Shown here one piece after another: positions 27,134-36,163 of a stretch of DNA of 64,000 nucleotides. Both the position numbers and the translations under genes were made by a program. Within the stretch, counting starts at the first letter, position 1. Each line of letters starts with the position of its first letter. Under the pieces are notes generated by a model that worked only from the letters and a program-made list of their open reading frames with translations, ran no database searches and was not told the DNA's origin. The stretch comes from Sarcodiotheca gaudichaudii (Eukaryota > Rhodophyta > Florideophyceae > Gigartinales > Solieriaceae): contig JAUKVZ010000004.1 of assembly GCA_032355985.1 (NCBI GenBank), positions 124,001 through 188,000 of the forward strand, in the 5' to 3' direction.

Positions 27134-28009
27134 CTATCTACTAGACTTTACTGCCTTCTTGGATTCACTTTCTCGATCTCGATGAGTGTCGAACAAGAAA
27201 GTCGCGAGTGCCGCTGAAGCCCCTGCGGCCAATCGTGCGTGCCTCGCTCGCAGCCCTCGGGCGTCGCCGCTCGGACCGTGCCCCGTGCCATAAGGATTGC
27301 GAAGTTCTGCAAGACCTTGCACCAGCGTGGCGAGATTGCTCAGGAGTCGCTTGATGGTCTCGCTGGCCTTCGCTTCATCGGGAATGTCACTCGGAGCAAG
27401 TCGCAGTTGAGCGCGAGTCTTCTTGACGAGATCCATTAGGTCGTCAGATCTCGAGAAAGCGATATCTGACTCCGTGAGGATCGTCTTGCACGTCGTCTCG
27501 ACCAACTCTTTCGCAGTTCCAATTGCAAGCCACGGGTCATCTTCGACAGATCGGTAGATTCGGCGAATTTGGAGCCTTAGATGTGCCGCGTCGTGAATAC
27601 GGGACGCAAGTTCAAGATCTTCGAGCGAGCTTGGTCCTTCAAATGACATGAGATGTCCATCGCGATAAACGAATCCGTCTCGCTTGAGCCACTTCTCCAA
27701 GTTGCGTCGGCGCTCGGCTGCGATGAGGCCATGCTTGCCGTCCTTCTGGGCTTCGTGCTCAAGTTCAACGAGCACGACCTCGAACGCGCGAAGGAGCTTG
27801 TTCTGGTCTAGAGGATTCGCCAGATCCAAGGTGTGATAGTGCTGCTGAACGAGAATACGGCGTTCACCACTGACTTCGGGGTTGAATTCTGGGTCAGGAT
27901 GGATGTCAGCCTGATGAAAGTAGTGCCGAATGACCCTGAGCTTGGAGTGTCGAGACAGATACTCTTGAAACTCCCATAGGGTCTTCTGGCTGATACCGCT
28001 TGTGGCCAT
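27134..28009 (-). CDS. abortive-infection-family protein (Abi_C-like C-terminus)
   Basis: This 291-residue cytoplasmic protein resembles the Abi_C 'abortive infection C-terminus' family in its last ~130 residues: D-P-W-L-A-I-G-T-A-K-E-L-V-E (near 160), L-S-N-L-A-T-L-V-Q-G-L-A-E-L-R-N (near 230) and Y-G-T-G-H-G. The N-R-x(4-6)-H-like element R-N-P-Y-G-T-G-H is reminiscent of HEPN ribonuclease motifs, though I cannot prove that fold. The N-terminal half (~1-140) is unassigned. It is the first gene of the minus-strand defence module. A role in phage defence by killing or arresting the cell is inferred from family and context. Confidence 0.8.
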   Translation of the reverse strand: MATSGISQKTLWEFQEYLSRHSKLRVIRHYFHQADIHPDPEFNPEVSGERRILVQQHYHTLDLANPLDQNKLLRAFEVVLVELEHEAQKDGKHGLIAAERRRNLEKWLKRDGFVYRDGHLMSFEGPSSLEDLELASRIHDAAHLRLQIRRIYRSVEDDPWLAIGTAKELVETTCKTILTESDIAFSRSDDLMDLVKKTRAQLRLAPSDIPDEAKASETIKRLLSNLATLVQGLAELRNPYGTGHGPSGDARGLRARHARLAAGASAALATFLFDTHRDRESESKKAVKSSR

Positions 28010-28121
28010 CGATCATGTACCTCGACATGCTCGACTGTACCGTGGCGGGCGGATCGCGGCACGGGTTTCGGAGGCCATGCGGAGCAGCAGGCTGGCAGTG
28101 TGCTCCCCCCCAAATCTCCGC

Positions 28122-28127
28122 TAGAAT
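28122..28127 (+). promoter_or_regulatory. candidate -10 element for nuoE
   Basis: TAGAAT inside CTAGAATCGCC lies 33 bases before the nuoE ATG. The same CTAGAATCGCC string precedes nuoF at 36883. No good -35 is visible. A promoter here would serve nuoE separately from nuoD. Confidence 0.5.
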
Positions 28128-28160
28128 CGCCCCCTCTTCGAGACCTCAGCGGGAGCCCCC

Positions 28161-28703
28161 ATGTCCTGGAAAGCCGACAAGAACGCCACCGCGCAAATCG
28201 AGCGCCGCAACGAGCCCTACCTCACGCAGAAGATGAAGGACACGCTCACCGAGCGCTACTTGCCGCGCTTCGAAACCAAAATGGGGGCGCTCCTCCCCGC
28301 GCTGCACGAGATCCAGCACGCCTACGGCTGGATCCCCGCGCAGGCCCTCGATGAGATCGCCAACTTCCTCGATCTTCCGCCATCAGAAGTCCTCGACACC
28401 GCCAGCTTCTACGAGGAGTACTGGCTCAAGCCCAAGGGCGAGCATCTGATCGCAGTCTGCCGCTCCATGGCCTGCGAGTTCTGCGGCCACAAGCAACTCA
28501 CAGACACCTGCCGCGAAAAGCTCAACGTCGAAGTCGGCGACACCACCAAAGACGGCAAGTTCACACTCGTGGAACTGGAATGCATCGGCGCCTGCGGCGG
28601 CGCCCCCGCCATCCTCATCGACGAAGACCTCCACGAATCCGTCACCCCCGATCAGATGGCCAAACTCATCGACGAGACGCGCGACAAGCCAGCGCCGCAC
28701 TGA
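28161..28703 (+). CDS. nuoE: NADH-quinone oxidoreductase subunit E
   Basis: This 24-kDa subunit carries the N1a [2Fe-2S] cluster of the NADH-oxidising arm. The four cluster cysteines are visible as A-V-C-R-S-M-A-C-E-F-C-G near residue 95 (first two ligands, spacing slightly variable) and E-C-I-G-A-C-G-G-A-P near 140. The family segment L-P-A-L-H-E-I-Q-H-A-Y-G-W-I-P lies near 47. The 180 residues are normal length. The preceding genes are on the opposite strand, so this gene needs its own promoter. Confidence 0.93.
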   Translation: MSWKADKNATAQIERRNEPYLTQKMKDTLTERYLPRFETKMGALLPALHEIQHAYGWIPAQALDEIANFLDLPPSEVLDTASFYEEYWLKPKGEHLIAVCRSMACEFCGHKQLTDTCREKLNVEVGDTTKDGKFTLVELECIGACGGAPAILIDEDLHESVTPDQMAKLIDETRDKPAPH

Positions 28704-28796
28704 TCATTCTCGATCGATCCGCTCCGGCGCATCCGTCGGCGCTTCCATCTTCGCCTCATATCTCTCGATGAGGCTTCGAAGTCCTCGATCTGCCAG

Positions 28797-31487
28797 ATGG
28801 AACCGGACGCGCTGAATCGCCAGGCCATCGAGCGCGAAGTTATGGACATGCCCCTGATCGTCTCGTTTCCCGGCGCTGAGCAGACGACCATCGCGAACGC
28901 CGGCGGCAAGGGCTATTCGCTTATCCGTATGGTCGAGGCAGGATTGCCCGTTCCCGTTGGCGCCGTGCTCACAACGGAGTTTTTCGAGCCCTGGTTCGAC
29001 GAGATCCAGGCGTCCACGACGTGGACGGCGCTGGCCCACGCGACGCCGGACAAGTGGAAGACCCTCTGCAATGAGTTGAAGGAACTCTGCTCGGCCCTCG
29101 AGCTGAAGGCGACCCAGCGACAAGCCATGGAGGACCTGCGCAGGAAACTCGCGGCGCAGGGTGACGACTCGCTGTTCGCGGTGCGCTCGTCCTCGCCCGA
29201 GGAAGACCTGGCGACCGCCTCGTTCGCCGGCGGCTACGAGACCCGACTGGGTGTGCGCACGGCCGATCTGGTCGACGCGGTGCGGCGCTGCTTTGCCTCG
29301 AGCCTCGATGAACGCGTACTCGTCTACAAGAAAGAGCATGGTTTCGATGTTCTGTCGCCGCGCATCGCCGTGATCGTGCAGCAACAGATCGACAGCGAAG
29401 TCGCCGGCGTGGGGTTCACCCTCAACCCGCTGACAAATGACTACGACGAGGCCGTCATCGACGCGAACTGGGGCCAGGGAGAATCTGTCGTCGCCGGCCT
29501 CGTGTCACCCGACCACTTCATCGTTGACAAGGTCAGTCGGAAGATCGTCGAGAAGAATCTCGGCGCCAAGCAGGTCTCGATCTGGCTGAGCGCCGAAGGC
29601 GGAACGATCGAGCGGAAGCGCCACCGTTCGGCGCAGTTCACCCTCAGCGACGCCCAACTCGCCGAGTTGACTGATGTGATGTGTCGAATCGAGATGCTTT
29701 TTGAAAAGCCGATGGACATCGAGTGGGCGTACGCCGGCGGTCGGCTCCATGTGCTGCAGGCGCGGCCCATCACCACATATGTGCCGCTCCCGTCCGAAAT
29801 GCTGACAAGCCCCGGTGAACACCGGCGTCTCTATGCCGACGCCGCACTCTCAAAGGGAATGACGACGAACGCGCCCTTCTCGCCGATGGAGCTCGAGTGG
29901 GGCGAGAATCTCGCTTCCTCTTTCCTGAAGAAGTACTTCGGAATCGACGTTACGCCGGAGCATGGCCTCGTGTTCTTTGCGGGCGGCCGCATGTACATGA
30001 ATCTCTCCAACATCCTGTGGTTGGCGAGTCCCAAAAAGCTGTCGAAAGGGAGCGCCCCGAATGACGCGTTGATGGGCGAGATCATGGCGAACATCGACGC
30101 GAAGCGCTACCGCGCTCCGATTAGGCCGCCGTGGATGCGACTCAGATCACTGCTGTCCATTCCCAGGGTCTTGTGGCTGTTGCGTGGCGCCATGTGGAAC
30201 ACGCTATGGGCCATCCTGTCTCCTGCGCGCGCACGCCGGGCGTACCAGCGGAAGATCGATGCCTACGAACTCGAGCTGACTGAGAACCTCGACTACAGCC
30301 TTTCTCACGCAGAGTTCCGGCGGAACTACGACGCGCCCATGCGGCAACTCTTCGGCGTGACGTTGCCTGCGTTCGGCGCCGCCTTCATTGCACTGGGGGC
30401 GGTCAACCGCGTGGCCGGCAGGAAGTCAGCCGAGGCACAGGAGCTCGCAGAGAAACTCAAATTGGGGTTCACCGGCGACGTTGTGGTCGAGATGGGAATC
30501 GCGCTGTTTCGCATGGCCAGGCTGTTGGACCCATCCGACTTCGAGGATTTGCCCCGACTGGCCGAACGTGTCGAGAGTCGCCAGGTGTCTGCGGAATTCC
30601 TGAGCGCATGGGACGACTTCATGTCCAGCTACGGCTGGCGCGGCCCTCTGGAGATGGATCTGGCAAGCCCGCGCTATGCCGACGACCCCCGCCTCGCTCT
30701 GCGGCAGATGTCCTTCATGACTGTCGACGACGAGGAGTTTGATCCGGAGGCCGCGCACAAGCGCCACGTCGAAGAGCGCTGGCGAGCTTACGAAGAGTTG
30801 ATGAGCCGTTCGGGTTGGCTGCGCCGGCCGATGCTGCGCCGCGTCCACCGGATCATCGATCTCTTCGCCGGAACCCGCGACACGCCCAAACATCAACTGG
30901 TCCTGTTCAACTACGCACTCCGCAAGCGCGCTCTGATCGAGGGCGAACGCCTGGTCCGGGAGGGGCGTCTCGATGCTGCCGGGGACGTCTTCGATCTGAC
31001 GGCCCCCGACCTCGAAACGGCCGATCTGAATCCGACGCTGGACTTGCGAGCAATCCGCGGGCGGCGGACGCGTTTCCTTAAAGTGCTCGAGGCCCAGGTG
31101 ACGGAGTTCCCTCAAGTCATCGACTCGCGAGGCCGGATCCTCCGGCCCGCTCCGCGCGAGGAGAAGCCCGGCGAACTGAGCGGGATGGCTGTGTCACCCG
31201 GTGTGGTGACAGGTCCAGTCAAGCTGCTCCGCGACCCCTACGAGAAGCCCGTCCACAAGGGGGACATCTTGGTCGCTTACACGACGGACCCGGGCTGGAC
31301 GCCACTGTTTGTGAACGCCGCCGCAGTCGTGCTCGAAGTCGGTGGGGTTCTGCAGCACGGTGCGGTGATCGCGCGCGAGTACGGCAAGCCATGCGTTGTG
31401 AGCATCGACCGGGTGATGACGAAGCTTCAAGACGGCCAGAGGGTCGAGGTCGACGGGACGGCGGGGGTGATCCGCATTCTGTCGTAG
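28797..31487 (+). CDS. PEP-synthase/rifampicin-phosphotransferase-like enzyme
   Basis: This 896-residue three-part protein has an N-terminal ATP-grasp PPDK_N-type domain (~18-330: N-A-G-G-K-G-Y-S-L-I-R-M, A-V-R-S-S-S-P-E-E-D, the tail H-V-L-Q-A-R-P-I), a helical middle region (~350-780) and a C-terminal swivelling His domain. The phospho-His motif is G-G-V-L-Q-H-G-A-V-I-A-R-E-Y-G-K near residue 850. The C-terminal PEP/pyruvate TIM barrel of true PEP synthase is absent, so the layout matches rifampicin phosphotransferases and related dikinases; the substrate is unproven. Codon choice (more CTG/GTG/GCG) differs from neighbours and suggests transfer. Starts at 28842 or 28848 are also possible. 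Confidence 0.82.
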   Translation: MEPDALNRQAIEREVMDMPLIVSFPGAEQTTIANAGGKGYSLIRMVEAGLPVPVGAVLTTEFFEPWFDEIQASTTWTALAHATPDKWKTLCNELKELCSALELKATQRQAMEDLRRKLAAQGDDSLFAVRSSSPEEDLATASFAGGYETRLGVRTADLVDAVRRCFASSLDERVLVYKKEHGFDVLSPRIAVIVQQQIDSEVAGVGFTLNPLTNDYDEAVIDANWGQGESVVAGLVSPDHFIVDKVSRKIVEKNLGAKQVSIWLSAEGGTIERKRHRSAQFTLSDAQLAELTDVMCRIEMLFEKPMDIEWAYAGGRLHVLQARPITTYVPLPSEMLTSPGEHRRLYADAALSKGMTTNAPFSPMELEWGENLASSFLKKYFGIDVTPEHGLVFFAGGRMYMNLSNILWLASPKKLSKGSAPNDALMGEIMANIDAKRYRAPIRPPWMRLRSLLSIPRVLWLLRGAMWNTLWAILSPARARRAYQRKIDAYELELTENLDYSLSHAEFRRNYDAPMRQLFGVTLPAFGAAFIALGAVNRVAGRKSAEAQELAEKLKLGFTGDVVVEMGIALFRMARLLDPSDFEDLPRLAERVESRQVSAEFLSAWDDFMSSYGWRGPLEMDLASPRYADDPRLALRQMSFMTVDDEEFDPEAAHKRHVEERWRAYEELMSRSGWLRRPMLRRVHRIIDLFAGTRDTPKHQLVLFNYALRKRALIEGERLVREGRLDAAGDVFDLTAPDLETADLNPTLDLRAIRGRRTRFLKVLEAQVTEFPQVIDSRGRILRPAPREEKPGELSGMAVSPGVVTGPVKLLRDPYEKPVHKGDILVAYTTDPGWTPLFVNAAAVVLEVGGVLQHGAVIAREYGKPCVVSIDRVMTKLQDGQRVEVDGTAGVIRILS

Positions 31488-31564
31488 CCAGGCAGGAATC
31501 GCGCCCACCACGCGCACACGCCTGCGTCCCCTCCTCAATCTCCCCGCTACCATTCCACGAACTC

Positions 31565-31780
31565 ATGTCAGACAAAGACAACAAACAACCCCTCGCCCGC
31601 TCGCTCGGCCAGTTCGTCGGGCACATCTGGAAAGGCGTCACGTCTGACCCCAAGTCCGAGAAAAAGACGCTGCGCAAAGAGACTGAAGAGCAGATACGGC
31701 AGACGGACCAGGGAAAGATGACACTTCGCCGCACCACCATCGAAGAAGTGGAGATCGAGCCGCCGACAAAAGAGGTGTGA
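31565..31780 (+). CDS. small charged protein of unknown function
   Basis: A 71-residue hydrophilic protein (S-D-K-D-N-K-Q-P-L-A-R-S-L-G-Q-F-V-G-H-I-W-K-G-V) with a Lys/Glu-rich second half. No signal peptide or known motif. Its TGA overlaps the GTG start of the lipoprotein gene (GTGA), so the two are coupled; that coupling and matching codon bias are the main support for it being real. Confidence 0.65.
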   Translation: MSDKDNKQPLARSLGQFVGHIWKGVTSDPKSEKKTLRKETEEQIRQTDQGKMTLRRTTIEEVEIEPPTKEV

Positions 31781-32298
31781 ACACACGCCTCCTGTCCATC
31801 CCGCTCATGGCTCTGGCCGCATTGGCGCTCAGCGCCTGCGCCAGCATGGATAAGACGCCCATCATCGGATCCATCACCACGATGGGCATCCCCGCCGGCT
31901 CATTCACCAATAGCTCAACAGTCCCCGTCCTTGTCACCATCTGGACGACCGAGCGCGCTGATGACTATCAGGGCACGTGGAAGGACATGGCCGACAAGCT
32001 CGAGCGCATCGATCCCGGCGCCAAGGTCAAGTTCGTCCTGCGCGACTACGACAAAGCCGCCGACCCCATCCTTCGCATCCAGATCCAGACCCGCGGCCCA
32101 TCATTCGAACCCGACTACGAATACTGGTTCGAACTGCTGACCCAGCCCGGCTTCAAAGCCGAGATCAACGGCCTCCCCGCCGATCTCACGCTGGACTCCA
32201 GCGACGATCGCTTCGTCCGCATCCCCGACAAGCGCATCCACCAGGATCTGCCCAAAGCCGTCACCCACGTCCCGCACCCGGTGCTGGATAAGGAATAA
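31777..32298 (+). CDS. lipoprotein of unknown function
   Basis: The 173-residue product has a leader (L-L-S-I-P-L-M-A-L-A-A-L-A-L) and the lipobox L-S-A-C-A at about residues 18-22. The mature part looks like one beta-rich domain (V-L-V-T-I-W-T-T-E-R, V-K-F-V-L-R-D-Y, F-E-P-D-Y-E-Y-W-F-E-L). No catalytic motif was recognised. The GTG start is fixed by the overlap with the small gene before it. It is convergent with the following dockerin protein, 9 bases apart. Confidence 0.75.
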   Translation: MNTRLLSIPLMALAALALSACASMDKTPIIGSITTMGIPAGSFTNSSTVPVLVTIWTTERADDYQGTWKDMADKLERIDPGAKVKFVLRDYDKAADPILRIQIQTRGPSFEPDYEYWFELLTQPGFKAEINGLPADLTLDSSDDRFVRIPDKRIHQDLPKAVTHVPHPVLDKE

Positions 32299-32307
32299 CG
32301 ACGACGA

Positions 32308-33693
32308 CTATGGGCAGGGCCCCCAGCGCCCGATGAGCGTCGCAAGATCAGATGAGCCTACACCGCCGCCGTCAAAGTCCGCGGCCACTCCCGCCTGACC
32401 CCAGAATCCCACAAGTGACGCAAGGTCAGCCGACCCGACATCGCCCGATGCATCCAGGTCCCACGGACAAGGCGGCGGGGGAACCTCGTACCACGACACA
32501 TCATCCGTCTGATGCGCAATCGAAAGCGGATCCGGCGCGCCGTCGCCATTGATATCAACGCCATGCACCGAAAGCGGCGTCGAAGACATGTTGGTCACGA
32601 CACATACAGTGAACGAAGGCGGAGAGCCGCCATCATTGAAATACAGCGTCACGCCGTCGTCATCCACCGACCCGACGAGCACATCAAGATCGCCATCATC
32701 ATTGAAGTCCGCGACCATCTGACTCACCGGGGAAAATGAAGGACCATGCAGCGGCCCGCCTCCATCCGGATCCATGGCGATGATCCGCTTCGTAAACGAA
32801 GGAGGCATGCCGCCGTCGCTTTCATACCAGGCCACCTCATCCTCTGAAGCCGCCGTCGACGTCACATCCATATCGCCATCGCCATCCATGTCGCCCGCCC
32901 ACACATCCGTCGCCGCCATCGCATCTGTTGTGATGATGCGCTCCGTAAATCCTGGAGGCGTCATGCCGTCATTCTCATGCCACGCGATTTTGTTGTCGTC
33001 CGACGAAGCGGAGAGCACATCAAGATCACCATCATCATCAACATCAGCAATATGCGTATGACGCACACGAATGGTGTTCGTTGAGATCGAATGCTGCGCG
33101 AATGTGAGCGGCGAGCCGCCGAGATTTTCAATCCACAGAACCTCGTCATCCAGACGAGCCGCAAGAACGATGTCCACATCCCCGTCATCATCCAGATCCG
33201 CGACATCCACATCGCGCAGCTGATTCGGACCGCTCACAATCTCATGCGGCATGAACACAAACGGATCACCGCCGGTGTTCTCCCACCAGATCAGCGAGTC
33301 ATCCCCCGAAGAGACCGTCACAAGATCCAGATCAAGATCGCCATCGATATCCGCAGCCGTCACCGCCCTCGGAACATTCGCCACGCCATCATCCGGCCCG
33401 AATCGATTCCCATCCGGATCAATATCGACGATGTGCCGCGCAAACGCCGCCGGCGCGCCGCCGAGGTTTTCGTACCACTCGATCTGATCAAGCTCCTCGC
33501 CCGTCGTCACAATGTCGCCATCGCCATCCTGATCAAGGTCGATTCCGAAAACGCACGACGCCTCGAAGATCACACCCGTAATCACACGCTGTGTGTACGC
33601 AGGATCATCAGCAAGCGCCGCGGCCGGGAAGGTGAACATCGCCGCCGCCACGCAAGCGCGCACGAGAAAACTCATCCACTGGATATGACGCAT
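32308..33693 (-). CDS. secreted FG-GAP/VCBS-repeat protein with C-terminal GC-type dockerin
   Basis: This ~461-residue exported protein has a signal peptide (A-C-V-A-A-A-M-F-T-F-P-A-A-A-L-A-D) and about six FG-GAP/VCBS-like repeats, each with a D-x-D-x-D-G-D calcium loop such as D-L-D-Q-D-G-D-G-D-I, D-V-D-D-D-G-D-L-D-V and D-M-D-G-D-G-D-M-D-V. The end is a paired dockerin-like module: C-P-W-D-L-D-A-S-G-D-V-G-S-A-D-L-A, then D-F-D-G-G-G-V-G-S-S-D-L-A-T-L-I-G, finishing W-G-P-C-P. It is predicted to fold as a beta-propeller outside the cell. ATG 33693 follows GGAG and starts the signal peptide; the 33729 start adds an unrelated leader. Confidence 0.87.
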   Translation of the reverse strand: MRHIQWMSFLVRACVAAAMFTFPAAALADDPAYTQRVITGVIFEASCVFGIDLDQDGDGDIVTTGEELDQIEWYENLGGAPAAFARHIVDIDPDGNRFGPDDGVANVPRAVTAADIDGDLDLDLVTVSSGDDSLIWWENTGGDPFVFMPHEIVSGPNQLRDVDVADLDDDGDVDIVLAARLDDEVLWIENLGGSPLTFAQHSISTNTIRVRHTHIADVDDDGDLDVLSASSDDNKIAWHENDGMTPPGFTERIITTDAMAATDVWAGDMDGDGDMDVTSTAASEDEVAWYESDGGMPPSFTKRIIAMDPDGGGPLHGPSFSPVSQMVADFNDDGDLDVLVGSVDDDGVTLYFNDGGSPPSFTVCVVTNMSSTPLSVHGVDINGDGAPDPLSIAHQTDDVSWYEVPPPPCPWDLDASGDVGSADLASLVGFWGQAGVAADFDGGGVGSSDLATLIGRWGPCP

Positions 33694-33706
33694 ACTCACT
33701 CCGCCT

Positions 33707-35008
33707 TCATGGGCACGGACCCCACACACCGATCAGCTGCGCAAGATCACCACTGCCGACTGTGCCGCTGCCATCGAGATCAGCAGCTGTATTGCTCGAA
33801 CCCCACAACCCGATCAGCTGCGCAAGATCGCCGCTGCCGACGCTTCCATCGCCATTCAGATCACCCGGGCAGGGCAGATAGTCCGCACGAAAGATGTGCG
33901 TCTGCGGCCCCATCGGGCTCCCGACATTCTGTGCGAAGATCGCAATGGAATCACCACTAATCGAGTCGTTCTCCGCGGCGCCGACAGAGTTGAACGACAT
34001 GCCATTGATTGGCATGCCCTCGATCACCACAAGCTCAAGTTGTCCCGGGATATCCGTATAGATGACATTGATCTCGCCGCCCATGCCGTCATCGGCGCGA
34101 CCGCTGAACACGACGCGACCGCCATCAGTTGAGACCGGACCGATTTCCGTGAGCGGCCCCGGAGAGCCTGGGAGCGTCATCGTTGTGTCTGCGATCAGCG
34201 TGATCACGCCATCGCGATATCGATACACGCCATCAACTGACCCGCATGCGGTGAACACAAGATCACCATCGCCCGCATCCAGATCGTCAAAGCTCGTCAG
34301 CGATGAGTTGCCCGGCAGGCTCGTGTTCAGATCCGCGACGAGAAAGAGCGGCATGCCAGGCTTGACGCCGTAAATCGATCCATTCGCGCCGGCGTTGCGC
34401 CAGTAGATCCGCTCATCATCCATCGCGACTTCGCGGATGTCCGTGTTGCCGCCGACTGTCTGGAGGGAACCTGCAAGGTTAGTGCGAACATTGATTCCGG
34501 CGACGAACCCCACGAACCCGCCGCTCGTCACGGGAACGCGCTCGTAGATGTTTGCGCCGGCGTTTGGACCCGATGCGTTCGTAATCGTCCCGCCGTTCCA
34601 TGTGAAGAAGGAATCGAACCCACCGGCACGCGCAAAGAAGATCGCCGTGCCCTCATCCATCTGCACGCGGGCAAGATTGTCCCCGGCGATGAAGTCCTGC
34701 ACGTTGTTATTCGGAAATGGCGCCAGCGGCACGACCGTCGTCTTGTCCACGACGATCGTCAGCGCTCCGCCATCTCCGGCGTAGAAGCCATACGTCTCAA
34801 AGTCAGCCTGGCGGCGACCATTGAATATCGCGGTGTCGCCATCAAGCGCGGGCGTGCCCAGATGACTGAACGTTTCAAACGGGGCGCCGCCGGGAAAAGG
34901 ATCACCGACGGCCGCGATCTTCGTGAAGCTCCACGCGCCAAGCGCATGGCTCGAACAGATCGACGCAAAGATCAGCGCCGGCGCAAACAGGATCGTAGTG
35001 CTCTTCAT
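33707..35008 (-). CDS. secreted repeat protein with C-terminal GC-type dockerin
   Basis: This 433-residue protein has a signal peptide (I-L-F-A-P-A-L-I-F-A-S-I-C-S-S-H-A-L-G-A). The body consists of beta repeats of the type 'V-G-D-P-F-P-G-G … G-T-P-A-L-D-G-D-T-A-I-F-N-G … G-F-Y-A-G-D-G-G', which resemble a repeat family (DUF7453-like) frequent in planctomycete secreted proteins; this assignment is from memory. The C-terminal module has two near-identical halves (D-L-N-G-D-G-S-V-G-S-G-D-L-A-Q-L-I-G and D-L-D-G-S-G-T-V-G-S-G-D-L-A-Q-L-I-G) and ends W-G-P-C-P. It is followed by the VCBS-repeat protein 13 bases downstream, probably one operon of surface proteins. Confidence 0.82.
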   Translation of the reverse strand: MKSTTILFAPALIFASICSSHALGAWSFTKIAAVGDPFPGGAPFETFSHLGTPALDGDTAIFNGRRQADFETYGFYAGDGGALTIVVDKTTVVPLAPFPNNNVQDFIAGDNLARVQMDEGTAIFFARAGGFDSFFTWNGGTITNASGPNAGANIYERVPVTSGGFVGFVAGINVRTNLAGSLQTVGGNTDIREVAMDDERIYWRNAGANGSIYGVKPGMPLFLVADLNTSLPGNSSLTSFDDLDAGDGDLVFTACGSVDGVYRYRDGVITLIADTTMTLPGSPGPLTEIGPVSTDGGRVVFSGRADDGMGGEINVIYTDIPGQLELVVIEGMPINGMSFNSVGAAENDSISGDSIAIFAQNVGSPMGPQTHIFRADYLPCPGDLNGDGSVGSGDLAQLIGLWGSSNTAADLDGSGTVGSGDLAQLIGVWGPCP

Positions 35009-35319
35009 GGAGTGTCCCCGGTGGATGGCGATTCAGTCGCACGGCGCCCGGCTCGCCACGCTCGCGATCCGGGGCGCAGACATGCCGTCAATCTAAGGGC
35101 CATCCGAGCGCGCAACCAAATGAAAACTCGATTGTGACAACGATGTGTCAAAAAGTGACGCTTGACATGTCCTCAAAGAGGTGAGCGCCCCTTATTTACC
35201 CCGCGGAAACCATCAGATACCGCCAGGCCCGCCGCCGCCCGCAGTGGGGGCTCACGTCCGGCGCCGAAACATCGCGCCGCACGCGCGTTGCGATAGACTC
35301 CGCTCAGGGGTCGAACGCG
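35009..35319. other. 311-base divergent intergenic region
   Basis: No gene is seen. It separates the minus-strand dockerin operon from the K+ channel gene and must hold both promoters. TAGACT at 35294-35299 is a possible -10 for the channel. A TGTCAA … TGAC … CTTGACATG element at 35146-35171 resembles one at 55424. Confidence 0.6.
35146..35171. promoter_or_regulatory. candidate operator sharing a motif with the 55.4-kb promoter
   Basis: The 26-base stretch contains TGTCAA, TGAC and CTTGACATG in this order. The 55424-55448 site has the same blocks with one base less between the first and second. A shared regulator binding site is inferred from this similarity only. Confidence 0.35.
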
Positions 35320-36162
35320 ATGACGATCAGACGCCGCACATTTGAGATTGTCGAAGTCGCCGGCAAAGGCGATCGCGCAAGCGCCCTCTTCGACTATTTC
35401 ATGATCACGCTGATCCTCGCGAATGTCTTCGCGTTCATTCTCTCGACGGAGCCGGCGATCCACGATCAGGCGCCTCGCGCGTTCTATCTCTTCGAACTCG
35501 TTTCTGTCATCATCTTCACGATTGAGTACGCGCTGCGCCTCTGGACGGCTGTCGAGAAGCCGCACTATCACGATCCCATCACCGGGCGCATCCGCTTCGC
35601 CCTGCGCCCGATGATGATCATCGACTTCCTGGCCGTCGCGCCCTTCTATCTGCCTTTCGTCGGCGTCGACCTGCGCGTCCTTCGCGTGCTGCGTGTCGTG
35701 CGCATCATCCGCATCCTCAAACTGGCGCGCTACTCGTCCGCGCTCACGCTCATCTTCACCGTGCTCCGGAAGAAGCGCGCGGAGCTGGTCGTCACGACCT
35801 CGCTGCTGCTCATCCTGCTGCTCATCGCCTCGTCGCTGATGTATTTCGCCGAGCGCGACGCCCAGCCGGAGACCTTCGGCAGCGTCCCCCGCGCCATGTG
35901 GTGGGGCGTCGTCACGCTCACGACCGTCGGCTATGGCGATGTCTATCCCGTCACCGCCGTCGGCCGCATCCTCGGCGCGATCATCGCCATCCTCGGCATC
36001 GGCATGTTCGCCCTGCCCACGGCCATCATCGGCACGGGTTTCGTCGATGAAGTCGGCGAACGCCGCAAGCAGGAATCCGGCGACACGTGCCCCACCTGTG
36101 GCCGGCCCAATCTCGAATCCTCCGATTCATCAGATTCTGTGAACTCCGAATCGAGTTCGTGA
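35320..36162 (+). CDS. voltage-gated potassium channel (ion transporter)
   Basis: This six-segment voltage-gated channel has 280 residues. S4 carries regularly spaced arginines (R-V-L-R-V-L-R-V-V-R-I-I-R-I-L-K near 110-125), and the selectivity filter reads T-L-T-T-V-G-Y-G-D-V-Y-P near residue 200, which indicates K+ selectivity. The cytoplasmic tail is short with one C-P-T-C-G motif and a Ser/Asp-rich end, and has no cyclic-nucleotide domain. It passes K+ across the inner membrane in response to voltage. ATG 35320 follows TAGACT (a possible -10) by 20 bases. The gene stops one base before the next start. Confidence 0.92.
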   Translation: MTIRRRTFEIVEVAGKGDRASALFDYFMITLILANVFAFILSTEPAIHDQAPRAFYLFELVSVIIFTIEYALRLWTAVEKPHYHDPITGRIRFALRPMMIIDFLAVAPFYLPFVGVDLRVLRVLRVVRIIRILKLARYSSALTLIFTVLRKKRAELVVTTSLLLILLLIASSLMYFAERDAQPETFGSVPRAMWWGVVTLTTVGYGDVYPVTAVGRILGAIIAILGIGMFALPTAIIGTGFVDEVGERRKQESGDTCPTCGRPNLESSDSSDSVNSESSS

Positions 36163-36163
36163 C

